Below are positions 28,479-37,735 of a DNA stretch of 64,000 bases, piece by piece. A program made the position numbers and the translations under genes. The stretch's first letter is position 1. Each line of letters begins with the position of its first letter. The stretch is from NCBI RefSeq assembly GCF_021532375.1, contig NZ_JAKGAP010000042.1, forward strand, positions 1 through 64,000, read 5' to 3'. The stretch is from Paenibacillus alkaliterrae. Lineage in GTDB: Bacteria > Bacillota > Bacilli > Paenibacillales > Paenibacillaceae. Under the pieces are notes generated by a model. The model was not told where the DNA came from, did no database searches, and saw only the letters and a program-made list of their open reading frames with translations.

Positions 28479-29214
28479 TCTTGCAGCTTCCTTTCCTCTT
28501 TTGAAGGAGCTGCGTTTGCGTTTGATAATTGACGTCGACGCTTGCGGTTGTTCCCGGCTCCAACGTTCTGAAGCCCACTCGGGTAAACTTGGCAAACCTT
28601 AAGGGGGTAGTCACATAATTTTGCTTGGGATTTATTTTGATTCCTTTCGTATCCACGAAATAATTTTTATCGTCCGGACTGACCTCAACCTGTATTTCCA
28701 AGACAGCGTCATCGCTGCGATTTTGAATCATATACATGATGTTCGTGGACAGCGAAGTGTTTTGCGACGGCAAAAACATAAAATGATCCCCGACCGTCAC
28801 GCCTTTAAAAATTTTTTCTACAAAATGTATCGTTCGAACCGCGGGGCGCTTTTTTTTACGGCATTTGATCCTTTTTCGGGGATGGCATTTGCAGATATGT
28901 TTCCTTTTCGGCTTGCTGCAAGCTTTTCTTTTTTTTGCTTTCATACATTTTTTGGGACGCGCAGCTCGTTTCTTCCTCTTTGGACATTCTGGAAGCTTGG
29001 TCTTCGCGTATTCCGGCTTGCTCTCCACTGGAGGACGGGCGACGCCGTAGAAGGATTTAGCCAAGGAATAGTTGGACTGCAGCGCTTTGCGGATCATATT
29101 CGCGTCCAACTTTATTTTCCTGGATAAACCGGCGTGATGTTTATCGAGGTAGGGGATATAATCCCGTTTGCTTGCTTTATTCAAACCCAGTCTCACCGCC
29201 TCCTGCATCTTCAT
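28456..29214 (-). CDS. Lys/Arg/Cys-rich basic protein with C-terminal DUF6385-like domain
   Basis: About 252 residues in three parts. The first is an N-terminal helical region. The second (~75-125) is extremely basic with repeated Cys (CPKRKKRAARPKKC and KHICKCHPRKRIKCRKKKR). The third is a beta domain (~130-235) with LEIQVEVSPDDKNYFVDT, whose layout matches the C-terminal domain of the repeat protein at 14341-14931. The C-terminus is again basic. The ATG at 29214 lacks a clear ribosome site, and a GGAGG lies just inside, so the start may be a few codons later. It converges on the glycosylation operon. It is likely a cross-linked coat protein or polyanion-binding surface protein. Confidence 0.65.
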   Translation of the reverse strand: MKMQEAVRLGLNKASKRDYIPYLDKHHAGLSRKIKLDANMIRKALQSNYSLAKSFYGVARPPVESKPEYAKTKLPECPKRKKRAARPKKCMKAKKRKACSKPKRKHICKCHPRKRIKCRKKKRPAVRTIHFVEKIFKGVTVGDHFMFLPSQNTSLSTNIMYMIQNRSDDAVLEIQVEVSPDDKNYFVDTKGIKINPKQNYVTTPLRFAKFTRVGFRTLEPGTTASVDVNYQTQTQLLQKRKGSCKKKARSRS

Positions 29215-29365
29215 TCAGTATATGTAGGTCAATGAGGGTGTTGAATATGCGAAAACCCATTTTTTGGCGGTAATAGGCGAAAAAGCGTAGCCGCAGGGAA
29301 GAAGCTTGAATAATATGGAGTAATGTTTTCAGAATCGAGGTATTGCAAAGGTGGTCTCCTCATTC

Positions 29366-31138
29366 ATGAAGCTCTCCGATTATGTTATCGACTTTATTGT
29401 CCGGCAGGGAGTGACCCATCTATTCGAGATGGTCGGCGGTGCGATCGCGCATCTGGTCGATTCGACCTATGAAAGGAAGGATATTCACTGCGTATCCGTT
29501 CATCACGAGCAGGCTGCCGCCTTTGCCGCAGAAGGGTATGCCAGAACGAGCGGCGGTCTCGGCGTCGCGATGGCTACCAGCGGACCGGGAGCCTTGAATT
29601 TGACCACCGGTATAGCCTCTTGTTATTTCGATTCGGTCCCGGCCTTATTTATTACCGGTCAGGTCAATACGTATGAATATAAATTCGACAGGCCGCTGCG
29701 TCAGATCGGGTTTCAGGAAACGGATATCGTGAGCATCGTCAAGCCTATAACCAAGTATGCGGAGCTGGTCGCGGAGCCAAGTACGATACGTTACCATTTG
29801 GAAAAGGCGGCCTATCTTGCCAGAGCCGGCAGACCCGGACCCGTGCTGCTCGATATTCCGCTTAACGTTCAACGCGCCGAGATCGAGCCGGAGGAGCTCA
29901 AAGGCTACAAGCCTGACGAAGAAACGCCTGTCCCCAATGCCCCGTACCTTGAAGGTACTGTATTAGACGACATTGCCACACTTCTCAAGCAGGCTGAACG
30001 ACCGCTGATTCTCGTTGGCGGCGGCATCCGGGCGGCTAAGGCACAAGCGGAATTGCATCATTTTGTCCAGCATACCCGAATTCCTGTCGTTTCCTCCCTC
30101 ATGGGTCTTGACGCCCTTTCTCATGATAACCCCGCTTTTTTCGGGCTGATCGGCTCCTATGGCAATCGTTTCAGCAATTTGGCTTTAGCCAATTGCGACT
30201 TGTTGCTTATTTTAGGATCGCGATTGGATACGAGGCAGACGGGAACCAGGCCCGGCACCTTTGCTAGAGCTGCCAAAAAAGTGCATGTCGATACCGATAT
30301 TCACGAGTTAAACGAAAAAGTGCAAGCCGACATTGCTCTTCACGCAGATGTGAAAATATTTCTTTCCCGGCTGAATAAAGTGTTATCGCCGATGGAGCCC
30401 AACGATTTAGCCGGCTGGTACCGAATTGTTCAAGGTTATCGCGAGCGGTATCCTTCGGAGCCAACGAGTACGAACTCCAAAATCATTGACCCGAATACCT
30501 TCTTACGGCTGCTATCAGAGCATTGCAAGAAAGATCAGGTGATCTGCCTGGATGTCGGACAGCATCAGATGTGGGCGAGTCAATCGTTCAAAGTGAAGCA
30601 AGGGCAGCGTTTATTAAATTCTGGCGGACTGGGCGCCATGGGCTTCGCTTTGCCTGCCGCTATCGGTTCGGCCAAAGCGAGGCCGGGGCAGCCAGTGATC
30701 GTTATCGCTGGCGATGGCGGGCTGCAGGTCAATATTCAAGAGCTGGAAACCGTTAACTATCATCGGCTGCCCATCAAAATATTCGTCATGAACAATTATA
30801 ACCTCGGCATGGTGCGGCAATTCCAGGACGTGTATTTTCAAGGCAGGCAGCAATCCTCGCTCGTCGGGTACAGCTGCCCGGACTTTATCAAGGTCGCAAG
30901 GGCATACGGCATTCGTTCCTATCACATATCCGGAATGGATCAGGCGGAGCGAATCATCAAGAACGCGCTTGCGTATAAAGGCCCCGTTTTAGTCCACGTT
31001 CCGTTAGACGCTCATGCCGTCGTTCATCCGAAGCTGAACGTGAATAAACCGATAGAGGATATGTCGCCGCACTTGGAGCGGGATGTGCTGAAGCGGGAAA
31101 TGCTGATCGATTTGCTTGAGGAGGGATTCGATTGCTGA
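29366..31138 (+). CDS. ThDP-dependent acetolactate-synthase-like enzyme (YerE-type candidate)
   Basis: 590 residues with the three-domain layout of acetolactate synthases. The catalytic Glu is in VHHEQAAAFAAEGYAR. The central domain has LILVGGG and LLLILGSRLDTRQTG. The ThDP/metal motif is GDGGLQVNIQELETVN...NN (residues ~450-480). Start is taken as the ATG at 29366 (AAAGGTGG upstream); the GTG at 29351 is possible. It is co-transcribed with rfbH, rfbF and rfbG. The same set occurs with YerE, which moves a two-carbon unit from pyruvate onto a CDP-4-keto-3,6-dideoxysugar to make yersiniose. A branched-chain sugar role is therefore more likely than valine synthesis; no small subunit gene is adjacent. 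Confidence 0.78.
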   Translation: MKLSDYVIDFIVRQGVTHLFEMVGGAIAHLVDSTYERKDIHCVSVHHEQAAAFAAEGYARTSGGLGVAMATSGPGALNLTTGIASCYFDSVPALFITGQVNTYEYKFDRPLRQIGFQETDIVSIVKPITKYAELVAEPSTIRYHLEKAAYLARAGRPGPVLLDIPLNVQRAEIEPEELKGYKPDEETPVPNAPYLEGTVLDDIATLLKQAERPLILVGGGIRAAKAQAELHHFVQHTRIPVVSSLMGLDALSHDNPAFFGLIGSYGNRFSNLALANCDLLLILGSRLDTRQTGTRPGTFARAAKKVHVDTDIHELNEKVQADIALHADVKIFLSRLNKVLSPMEPNDLAGWYRIVQGYRERYPSEPTSTNSKIIDPNTFLRLLSEHCKKDQVICLDVGQHQMWASQSFKVKQGQRLLNSGGLGAMGFALPAAIGSAKARPGQPVIVIAGDGGLQVNIQELETVNYHRLPIKIFVMNNYNLGMVRQFQDVYFQGRQQSSLVGYSCPDFIKVARAYGIRSYHISGMDQAERIIKNALAYKGPVLVHVPLDAHAVVHPKLNVNKPIEDMSPHLERDVLKREMLIDLLEEGFDC

Positions 31139-32172
31139 AGGCGGTTGTGTTGGCGGGAGGCAGTGGCAGCAGGCTGTGGCCTCAAAGCAGGCCCGATCTG
31201 CCGAAGCAATTTTTGCCGTTTCTGGGCGATAAATCGATGTTCCAGAAAACGCTGGAGCGGTTAACCGCTTTTTTACCGCTACAGGATATTTATGTGGTTA
31301 CGTTGGCAAAGTATGAAGCTATCGCGCTCGAGCAGTCGGGCCTTCCAGCAAGCCAGCTAATCATTGAGCCTATGGCCAAAAATACGGCAGCGTGCATCGG
31401 TCTTGCCGCCATTCATTTTCTTCGCAAACAGGAGGATCCCATTCTCATTACCATTCCCGCCGATCATTCCATCGAGGGCGAGGAGGCATTTCGGGAGGCT
31501 TTGCAGCAGGCTTATCTTCAGGCCAGAAGGGAGGACTGCGCGGTGACGCTGGGCGTTAAGCCTACGAGACCGGAAACGGCTTATGGCTATATCAAGATCG
31601 TCCAGGAAAATGCAACTGATCTCTTCCGGGTCGAGAAGTTTACCGAGAAGCCCGATGCGGCTCAAGCGAAGAGCTGGATGAATCAATCCGGCTATTATTG
31701 GAACACCGGAATCATGGCCTGGCGGGCCTCTTATATAGAGGCATTGCTTACAAAATATATGCCGCAGCTCGCACACGGCTTGGCGCAATGGAAAGCGGCG
31801 GTCAGCCCCATCCATGGAAATCTGTTGCATACGATCTATGAAGCCATTCCCGGCATTTCGATCGACTACGGCATTTTGGAGAAGCTGCCTCTAACCTATC
31901 TCCTTCCCGTTTCGTTTCGCTGGGATGACCTCGGAAGCTGGTCCTCGCTTGATCGCTGGCTTCCGCAGGACGCCGATTCCAATGTAGTTATCGGCAATCA
32001 CAGGCTTAGCCATACGAAAAATTGTATTGTTTATAGCGATCATTCCTTTGTCGGCACCATCGGAGTGGAGCAGCTCATCATCGTCGTTACGGACAATGCG
32101 GTGCTGGTCTGTCATAAAGATTATGAGCAGAAAATTAGAGAGATGCTCGAGCATCGCGAACATACGGATTGA
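31132..32172 (+). CDS. manC: Mannose-1-phosphate guanylyltransferase
   Basis: 346 residues, the single-domain GDP-mannose pyrophosphorylase form without a fused phosphomannose isomerase. Signature VLAGGSGSRLWPQSRPDLPK near the N-terminus, then PMAKNTAACIGLAA, FTEKPD, and the WDDLGSWSSL stretch characteristic of ManC. It makes GDP-mannose from GTP and mannose-1-phosphate. Start is TTG at 31132 overlapping the previous gene. Its product feeds the GDP-sugar block at 11167-14284 rather than the CDP pathway of its operon partners. Confidence 0.92.
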   Translation: MLKAVVLAGGSGSRLWPQSRPDLPKQFLPFLGDKSMFQKTLERLTAFLPLQDIYVVTLAKYEAIALEQSGLPASQLIIEPMAKNTAACIGLAAIHFLRKQEDPILITIPADHSIEGEEAFREALQQAYLQARREDCAVTLGVKPTRPETAYGYIKIVQENATDLFRVEKFTEKPDAAQAKSWMNQSGYYWNTGIMAWRASYIEALLTKYMPQLAHGLAQWKAAVSPIHGNLLHTIYEAIPGISIDYGILEKLPLTYLLPVSFRWDDLGSWSSLDRWLPQDADSNVVIGNHRLSHTKNCIVYSDHSFVGTIGVEQLIIVVTDNAVLVCHKDYEQKIREMLEHREHTD

Positions 32173-32186
32173 AGGAGGACGCCTAA

Positions 32187-33512
32187 TTGGCTCAATCAGC
32201 GGAAGAGCTGCGGGAAATAATATTGGAGCTGTCCAGGCAGTATTACAAGCTTCGCTGGCCCGATCATGATTTTCGTCCGGGTCACGATATCATCCCGGTG
32301 TCCGGAAAAGTATTTGACGATGAAGAGCTGTACCACCTTCTTGACTCCTCGCTTGATTTTTGGCTGACCTCGGGAAGGTATGCCCGTCGTTTTGAAGACG
32401 AATTCGCCCGCTTCATGGGAACCCGTTACGCTCTGCTGACGAATTCCGGTTCAAGCGCCAACCTGCTGGCGCTTTCTGCCCTTACTTCTCCCGCATTAGG
32501 CGAGCGCCGGCTTATGCCCGGCGACGAGGTCATTACTGTCGCTGCCGGGTTTCCGACGACGGTGAATCCGATTGTGCAGAACGGGCTCGTGCCTGTTTTT
32601 CTGGATGTGAACAGCTCCACCTACAATATTGATACAACCTTGCTGGAACAAGCGATCAGTACCCGGACGAAAGCGATTATGATCGCCCACACGCTTGGCA
32701 ATCCGTTTGACCTCGATGAGGTACTGCGCATCTCGCGAAAGCATCGGCTATGGCTGATCGAGGATGCTTGCGATGCAGTAGGCTCGACATATCGGGGGAA
32801 GCCGGTCGGCTCCTTCGGAGATTTAGCTACCGTAAGCTTTTTTCCCGCTCATCACATCACCATGGGAGAAGGCGGAGCCGTTCTCACCTCAAGGCCGCAG
32901 CTCAAAAAACTGGTAGAGTCGTTCCGGGATTGGGGAAGGGACTGCTGGTGCGAGCCGGGCAAAGACAATACATGCGGCAAACGCTTCGATTGGAAGCTGG
33001 GAGACCTTCCTCGCGGATATGATCATAAATATACGTACAGTCACATCGGGTATAATCTCAAGCTGACCGATATGCAGGCCGCCATCGGCGTCGCGCAGCT
33101 TAAGAAGCTACCCGCGTTCATTAAGCGGCGCCGCGACAATTTCCGGCTGCTGTCAGACGCTCTCGAACCATTGGGAGATGTGCTGCTGCTGCCGGAACCG
33201 ACAGCGAAGAGCGAGCCCAGCTGGTTCGGTTTTCCGATTACCGTTCGTTCCCATTCGCCGATAACGAGAGATCAGCTGGTCTCGTATTTGGAAGCAAGCA
33301 GAATCGCTACGAGGTATCTCTTCGCCGGCAATCTTCTTCGGCAGCCTGCTTATCGCGATGTGAAATATAAAACGATAGGCGAGTTGAAAAATACGGATAA
33401 CATTTTGAACCATACGTTCTGGATCGGTCTTTATCCCGGCTTAACGGAAGAGATGCTGCATTATGTAATTGGAAACCTATTTCAGGCCTTTCAAAGGGAG
33501 CAGTCATCATGA
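32187..33512 (+). CDS. rfbH: CDP-4-keto-6-deoxyglucose 3-dehydrase (E1, RfbH/AscC)
   Basis: 441 residues, a PMP and [2Fe-2S] enzyme that removes the C3 hydroxyl of CDP-4-keto-6-deoxyglucose. The usual aminotransferase Lys is replaced by His222-His223 ([13 protein letters not shown]). The iron-sulfur signature C-x57-C-x-C-x7-C is exact at Cys195, Cys253, Cys255 and Cys263 ([18 protein letters not shown]). Start is TTG at 32187 after GAAGGAGG. The enzyme needs an E3-type flavin/iron-sulfur reductase to complete the reaction, and none is encoded in this window. Confidence 0.95.
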   Translation: MAQSAEELREIILELSRQYYKLRWPDHDFRPGHDIIPVSGKVFDDEELYHLLDSSLDFWLTSGRYARRFEDEFARFMGTRYALLTNSGSSANLLALSALTSPALGERRLMPGDEVITVAAGFPTTVNPIVQNGLVPVFLDVNSSTYNIDTTLLEQAISTRTKAIMIAHTLGNPFDLDEVLRISRKHRLWLIEDACDAVGSTYRGKPVGSFGDLATVSFFPAHHITMGEGGAVLTSRPQLKKLVESFRDWGRDCWCEPGKDNTCGKRFDWKLGDLPRGYDHKYTYSHIGYNLKLTDMQAAIGVAQLKKLPAFIKRRRDNFRLLSDALEPLGDVLLLPEPTAKSEPSWFGFPITVRSHSPITRDQLVSYLEASRIATRYLFAGNLLRQPAYRDVKYKTIGELKNTDNILNHTFWIGLYPGLTEEMLHYVIGNLFQAFQREQSS

Positions 33513-34282
33513 AGGTGGTCATATTAGCCGGAGGACTCGGCACGCGAATCAGCGAGGAAACGCAGGTCAAGCCAAAGCCGATGGTCGAAATCGGTACGCA
33601 GCCAATCCTATGGCACATCATGAAGCTTTACTCCGCATACGGATTCCATGATTTTATTGTTTGCTTGGGGTATATGGGTCACAGCATTATAGATTATTTC
33701 AATCATTATGTCAGCAATCATTCCGACATTACGTTTGATCTGAAGCGCGATGAGCGTATCATTCATAACCACCCGATTGAGCCTTGGAGGGTGACGCTGG
33801 TCCATACCGGCAAGGAAACGATGACCGGCGGCCGAATTAAACGCATTCAACATTATATCGGCCATGAGCCGTTTATGCTTACTTACGGAGACGGCCTTGC
33901 AGATGTCAATTTTGACGAGCTTCTTCGCTGTCACCGTGACCATGGCAAGATAGCAACAGTGACGGCGACGCAGCCGATGGGCAAATACGGTTCGCTTTCG
34001 CTTGCAAAGGACGACCGCGTCAAAGGCTTTCAGGAAAAACCGAAGGGAGACGGTTCGTGGATCAGCGGCGGTTTCTTTGTCATGGAGCCCGAAATCTTTG
34101 ATTTGATCGAGGGGGACCAAACGATATTAGAGAAAGAGCCGTTGGAAAAGCTGGCGAAGAGCGGTCAGTTGATGGCGTATAAGCATTCCGGTTTCTGGCA
34201 ATCGATGGATACGCTGAGAGACAAACAGGTTTTGGAAGAGGTATGGAAAACCGGAAAAGCTCCTTGGCGAAAATGGGATTGA
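33509..34282 (+). CDS. rfbF: Glucose-1-phosphate cytidylyltransferase
   Basis: 257 residues. Nucleotidyltransferase signature [20 protein letters not shown] at the N-terminus, then [15 protein letters not shown], and [10 protein letters not shown] as the metal-binding Asp motif. It makes CDP-glucose, the entry to all CDP-3,6-dideoxyhexoses. The start overlaps the rfbH stop as ATGA. Confidence 0.95.
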   Translation: MKVVILAGGLGTRISEETQVKPKPMVEIGTQPILWHIMKLYSAYGFHDFIVCLGYMGHSIIDYFNHYVSNHSDITFDLKRDERIIHNHPIEPWRVTLVHTGKETMTGGRIKRIQHYIGHEPFMLTYGDGLADVNFDELLRCHRDHGKIATVTATQPMGKYGSLSLAKDDRVKGFQEKPKGDGSWISGGFFVMEPEIFDLIEGDQTILEKEPLEKLAKSGQLMAYKHSGFWQSMDTLRDKQVLEEVWKTGKAPWRKWD

Positions 34283-34325
34283 ACGAATGAATGGTTGAAC
34301 AGATGCACAGATGGAGGGGATCGAA

Positions 34326-35396
34326 GTGAGACCGGCATTTTGGCAAGGCAAGAGAGTGTTTCTAACCGGACATACGGGCTTTAAGGGAGCATGGTTATGC
34401 ATGTGGCTGTCTTACCTCGGTGCTGAAGTGCACGGATATGCTCTAAGGCCGCCGACAAAACCCAGCCTGTATGAGCTCGCACAGGTCGAGACTCGTCTTG
34501 CCGGCGTTATTTATGATGATATTCGAAATTTGGATGCCCTGCGCAGCGGAATTCTTAACGCCCGTCCGGACATTATTATTCATATGGCGGCACAGCCCCT
34601 TGTTCGGAGATCGTATCTCGAGCCGTTGGAAACCTATCAGACCAACATGATGGGCACCATTCATCTATTCGAGGCGATTCGCAGTGCGATTGCCGCCGAT
34701 CAATCGATCAAGGCCGTAATTAATGTGACGACCGATAAATGCTACGAGAACATGGATTGGGAATGGGGCTACCGGGAAACCGATCCGTTAGGCGGCAGCG
34801 ATCCTTATTCTAACAGCAAAGCGTGTTCCGAAATGATAACGAATGCTTATCGCTCTTCTTATTTCTCCGGTGCGGCAGGCTGTGCCGTTGCGACCGCGAG
34901 AGCCGGAAATGTTATTGGCGGCGGGGATTGGGCTCAAGACCGTTTAATTCCCGATTGCTTGGAGGCGCTCATGAAAGGTGAACCGATCAGCCTCAGAAAT
35001 CCTTCATTCGTTCGTCCATGGCAGCATGTATGCGAGCCTCTAGGCGGATATTTGCAGCTTGCGGAAAAAATGTACGATAATGGGCATTCGTATGAGGGAG
35101 CGTGGAATTTCGGACCGGATGAAAGCGGTTTTCATTCCGTTGAGGGAATAGCCAGCTTGCTTTGCTCCAAATGGGGCGGCTCTGCGGCATATCGATCCGA
35201 GCTTGATGAACAGCAGATTAAGGAAAGTGCGGTACTGCGCCTTGACAGCTCTAAAGCGAAGCATCGCTTAGGGTGGAAACCCAAATGGACGATTAGCCAG
35301 GCGCTGGACAAAGTCGTGGACTGGACGCAAAGCTGGATAAAGGATGGAGAGGCGGCTGAAATCTCGATCAGTCAAATAAAAGCTTACATGGAATAA
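34326..35396 (+). CDS. rfbG: CDP-glucose 4,6-dehydratase
   Basis: 356 residues, an extended short-chain dehydrogenase forming CDP-4-keto-6-deoxyglucose. NAD motif LTGHTGFKGAWL; catalytic Tyr-x3-Lys in SDPYSNSKACSEM; ATARAGNVIGGGDWAQDRLI downstream. GTG at 34326 lies 6 nt after GGAGGGG, so the ATG at 34311, which overlaps that site, is not the start. Last gene of the ThDP-manC-rfbHFG operon; a weak hairpin (35427-35448) follows without a T-run. Confidence 0.94.
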   Translation: MRPAFWQGKRVFLTGHTGFKGAWLCMWLSYLGAEVHGYALRPPTKPSLYELAQVETRLAGVIYDDIRNLDALRSGILNARPDIIIHMAAQPLVRRSYLEPLETYQTNMMGTIHLFEAIRSAIAADQSIKAVINVTTDKCYENMDWEWGYRETDPLGGSDPYSNSKACSEMITNAYRSSYFSGAAGCAVATARAGNVIGGGDWAQDRLIPDCLEALMKGEPISLRNPSFVRPWQHVCEPLGGYLQLAEKMYDNGHSYEGAWNFGPDESGFHSVEGIASLLCSKWGGSAAYRSELDEQQIKESAVLRLDSSKAKHRLGWKPKWTISQALDKVVDWTQSWIKDGEAAEISISQIKAYME

Positions 35397-35485
35397 TTCT
35401 CCTTGCGATATTTCTGATAAGCTTTCATGCAGAATCCAATTTCTGCATATAAATCAGACAGGCCTTATCGAGGGGGTTGATTCGC

Positions 35486-36082
35486 TTGGTATCATTGAAT
35501 AAAATTATTGCAATTCTTATAGGAAGCGTCCTAATCGCAATCGGCATAAATTTCTTTCTGGTCCCCTTAGGCATATTAGACGGAGGAGTCATTGGTATCG
35601 CACTGATCATCAATTATTTATTCGACATAAGGATTGGACTCGTCATGATATTATGCAGCATACCTATTTTTATACTGGCTTGGTTCTATAGCCGCGACTT
35701 ATTATATTACAGTATTAGCGGCTTGCTGTTTTCCAGTTATATGATCGATTTATTAGAGCCCTATCAATATTACTTTATTTATTATGTGGAATGGACGGCG
35801 TTTACGCGGTCCATAATCGGCGGGTTTATTATCGGCACGGGAATGGGAATTATGCTCAGGTTTGAGAGCTCTACGGGAGGAACGGATTTGCTGGCTCATT
35901 TTGTTACAAGACTGATTCCCTTAAATGTCGGTTTCATTATTTTAATGATAGACCTATTGATTATTAGTATCGGTGAAATCCTTTTGCCGGACGATACCTT
36001 ATTCCTATCCTTTATGACCATTACAGCCGGAGGGCTGGCTACCAGCATTTGTACGATGAACCGACCTAAAATGATCCAATGA
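35486..36082 (+). CDS. YitT family membrane protein
   Basis: About 198 residues with five to six hydrophobic helices covering almost the whole chain (LIGSVLIAIGINFFLVPLG, then a GGVIGIALIINYLF segment and others). GTGMGIMLRFESSTGGTDLL is typical of the YitT (DUF161) family. The C-terminal cytoplasmic DUF2179 domain of full-length YitT proteins is absent. The ribosome site GAGGGGG lies 9 nt before the TTG at 35486; the TTG at 35477 abuts it. Function of the family is not established. Confidence 0.82.
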   Translation: MVSLNKIIAILIGSVLIAIGINFFLVPLGILDGGVIGIALIINYLFDIRIGLVMILCSIPIFILAWFYSRDLLYYSISGLLFSSYMIDLLEPYQYYFIYYVEWTAFTRSIIGGFIIGTGMGIMLRFESSTGGTDLLAHFVTRLIPLNVGFIILMIDLLIISIGEILLPDDTLFLSFMTITAGGLATSICTMNRPKMIQ

Positions 36083-36214
36083 AGGAGAGCGGTCTTTGCA
36101 TATAAATATTTATTTTTTCTTTAGCTTTTTTGTAACATATTTCGCGTCCCAAACGTTATAATCTATAGGTAAGCTGAATATTTATATACACCACAAAGAA
36201 GGAGCGTCGACGCT

Positions 36215-36724
36215 ATGAAAAAATCTGTCATGGTTGCGGCAGTTGCGATTGCCTGTCTCACGGCCTTTAGCTTTGCGCCGACGGTTGGCCGTGAATATGC
36301 GCCGGTAGAACAATCGCCGGATCTTACAACAGCTTTTATCGATCAGGTCGAGAAGAAGGAAAACCGGTATGTGCTGACCATCGATTCCATCGAATGGTAT
36401 GAAGGCGAGCAGGCCGTCCGGAAGTTTCTCGAGCGAGAAGGCGACGGAGAGATGGAAGGCCCGCCGGACGGCTATTATATCATTGACGATGACGCTGACT
36501 TGAAAGATTTGCCCATAGCGGGTGATGCCGAAGTGTTCATGCAAATCTATAATAGGACCGGCAATATACTGGAAGCCGATATCGTATGGGATGAGCAAAT
36601 TTCCGTCGACAAATTTGTAGAACTCATTCAAACGGAAGATGATTTAAACATAAAGGGCTTCCCTTATCATTTGACGGTCAAGGATGGAGAAATCGTTCGG
36701 ATCGTTCAACAATACATTCCATAA
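36215..36724 (+). CDS. Secreted hypothetical protein
   Basis: 169 residues. An N-terminal signal peptide (KK, then a hydrophobic core to about residue 25) suggests export. The mature part is acidic (DDDADLKDLPIAGDAEVF) with no recognised domain. A good GAAGGAG site precedes the ATG and a TATAAT-like -10 box lies at 36157-36162. It has its own terminator, so it looks like an independent, functional gene. Function unknown. Confidence 0.7.
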   Translation: MKKSVMVAAVAIACLTAFSFAPTVGREYAPVEQSPDLTTAFIDQVEKKENRYVLTIDSIEWYEGEQAVRKFLEREGDGEMEGPPDGYYIIDDDADLKDLPIAGDAEVFMQIYNRTGNILEADIVWDEQISVDKFVELIQTEDDLNIKGFPYHLTVKDGEIVRIVQQYIP

Positions 36725-36734
36725 CATAAATGAA

Positions 36735-36762
36735 AGAGCCGCGAATCCGCGACTCTTTTTTG
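36735..36762 (+). terminator. Rho-independent terminator after the secreted protein gene
   Basis: AGAGCCGCG at 36735-36743 pairs with CGCGACTCT at 36748-36756 with one mismatch, followed by T6. Confidence 0.85.
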
Positions 36763-36773
36763 AATTAGGAAGC

Positions 36774-37130
36774 CTAAACCGAAATCAGCTTTTGCAATTC
36801 CTTCATCATTGCTTGATATTCTTTGGAGGAAGTCAGGTTTGACGTATAGCGTTTCCAATCCTCAATCGCTCCACTTGGTTATTGCCTTCCGTGATCGAGC
36901 CAGCCGAGCAGTACGCTTGGATCGACCCTTGACATCACAGAAACGATATACATCCCATCTCCTTGCGTATTCCAAGGCGCAATGGGAACACTCGCAGAAG
37001 CTGCTCTCAAGCCTTGGAGCGGCAACCATGTTACGGAATCGGTGGTAAGGGATGCGCCCTTTGACAGGCTGATAGCGGCTAGTCCCGTCCTGTTTTCGCT
37101 CAATCGGTTATTCGCTTGCTCTTCGCCCAC
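36774..37130 (-). pseudogene. Decayed minus-strand gene, C-terminal part with in-frame stop
   Basis: Read on the minus strand, one frame runs through GDGMYIVSVMSRVDPSVLLG, then a TAA stop at about 36879. It continues in the same frame as PSGAIEDWKRYTSN and a Lys/Glu-rich helix to a TAG at 36774. The protein-like quality on both sides of the stop suggests a nonsense-mutated gene end. The ending resembles extracellular solute-binding proteins, but the match is too loose to name it. The 5' part is lost, and the region overlaps the uncertain plus-strand frame at 36982-37599. Confidence 0.4.
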
Positions 37131-37599
37131 AACAGGGGCAGTATTGGGGAACGAGAAACTAGGTGATTGGAGAAGTGAGGAGGATGTTGTGTTTAGAGTT
37201 AGTTTCATAACATCCGATTTTCATTCTTCGCCCAGCGACTATATTCTTCTGATAGTAAGTGAAGAAAGAATCAGCTCAAAAGAGGGCGTGGAAGCCTTTG
37301 CCGATAAGCAGATCTATTCGTATTCTTATAGGACGGGTATGCTTACAGCATTGCCTAGCTCCATATCGGCGAAACAGCTTGAAGCCAACGAATTGAATAC
37401 CGCGGTTCTGGGCTCAGACCGTGTATATCTCTTGCTGGATAGGAAAACGGCTGCGATGGCGGCCGTGCTTGATTTAGGGGATGGGATGCCGTTATACACA
37501 GGACGAGCGACCTTTGAGGGACCCGAAGAGCAGTTAGAAGAAGAAATGAAAGTTTTGCGGTTAATGAATATTACTATCACGCAGAAAGTTGAAAACTAA
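36982..37599 (+). CDS. Hypothetical protein, possibly a truncated remnant
   Basis: An open frame of 205 codons. The portion from about 37144 on looks like genuine coding sequence (DYILLIVSEERISSKEG and SDRVYLLLDRKTAAMAAV), possibly a DUF-type lipoprotein or regulatory domain not recognised here. The first ~55 codons run antisense to the decayed minus-strand gene, and the ATG at 36982 has no ribosome site. The real 5' end is probably missing. Confidence 0.35.
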   Translation: MGTLAEAALKPWSGNHVTESVVRDAPFDRLIAASPVLFSLNRLFACSSPTTGAVLGNEKLGDWRSEEDVVFRVSFITSDFHSSPSDYILLIVSEERISSKEGVEAFADKQIYSYSYRTGMLTALPSSISAKQLEANELNTAVLGSDRVYLLLDRKTAAMAAVLDLGDGMPLYTGRATFEGPEEQLEEEMKVLRLMNITITQKVEN

Positions 37600-37603
37600 A
37601 TAG

Positions 37604-37735
37604 ATGGTAAGCGAAATGCGGACGGCGGTTTGCCTAAACAAAAAAGTCGAAATATTAAAGGGACTTGAAAATTACGGCTACCAGGTGGCGCACTATTTTC
37701 TACAAAACGAGCATCTTGCCATTGAAGCAACATAA
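37604..37735 (+). pseudogene. Short remnant, possibly sigma-factor-like
   Basis: 43 codons (VEILKGLENYGYQVAHYFLQ, then NEHLAIEAT) followed by TAA, after which LAKESLS continues in the same frame. The pattern resembles the N-terminal helix of small sigma-70-like proteins, cut by a nonsense codon. No terminator or good ribosome site is seen. Identification is weak. Confidence 0.3.

Noticed and set aside
29366..31138. Annotation as a biosynthetic acetolactate synthase (ilvB)
   Set aside because: No ilvN or other branched-chain amino acid gene is nearby and the operon partners are all nucleotide-sugar enzymes, so a sugar-modifying role is preferred.
35416..35469. Nested inverted repeats before the YitT-type gene that might be a riboswitch
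   Set aside because: The stems are short, there is no conserved core, and they may simply be a weak terminator of the rfb operon.
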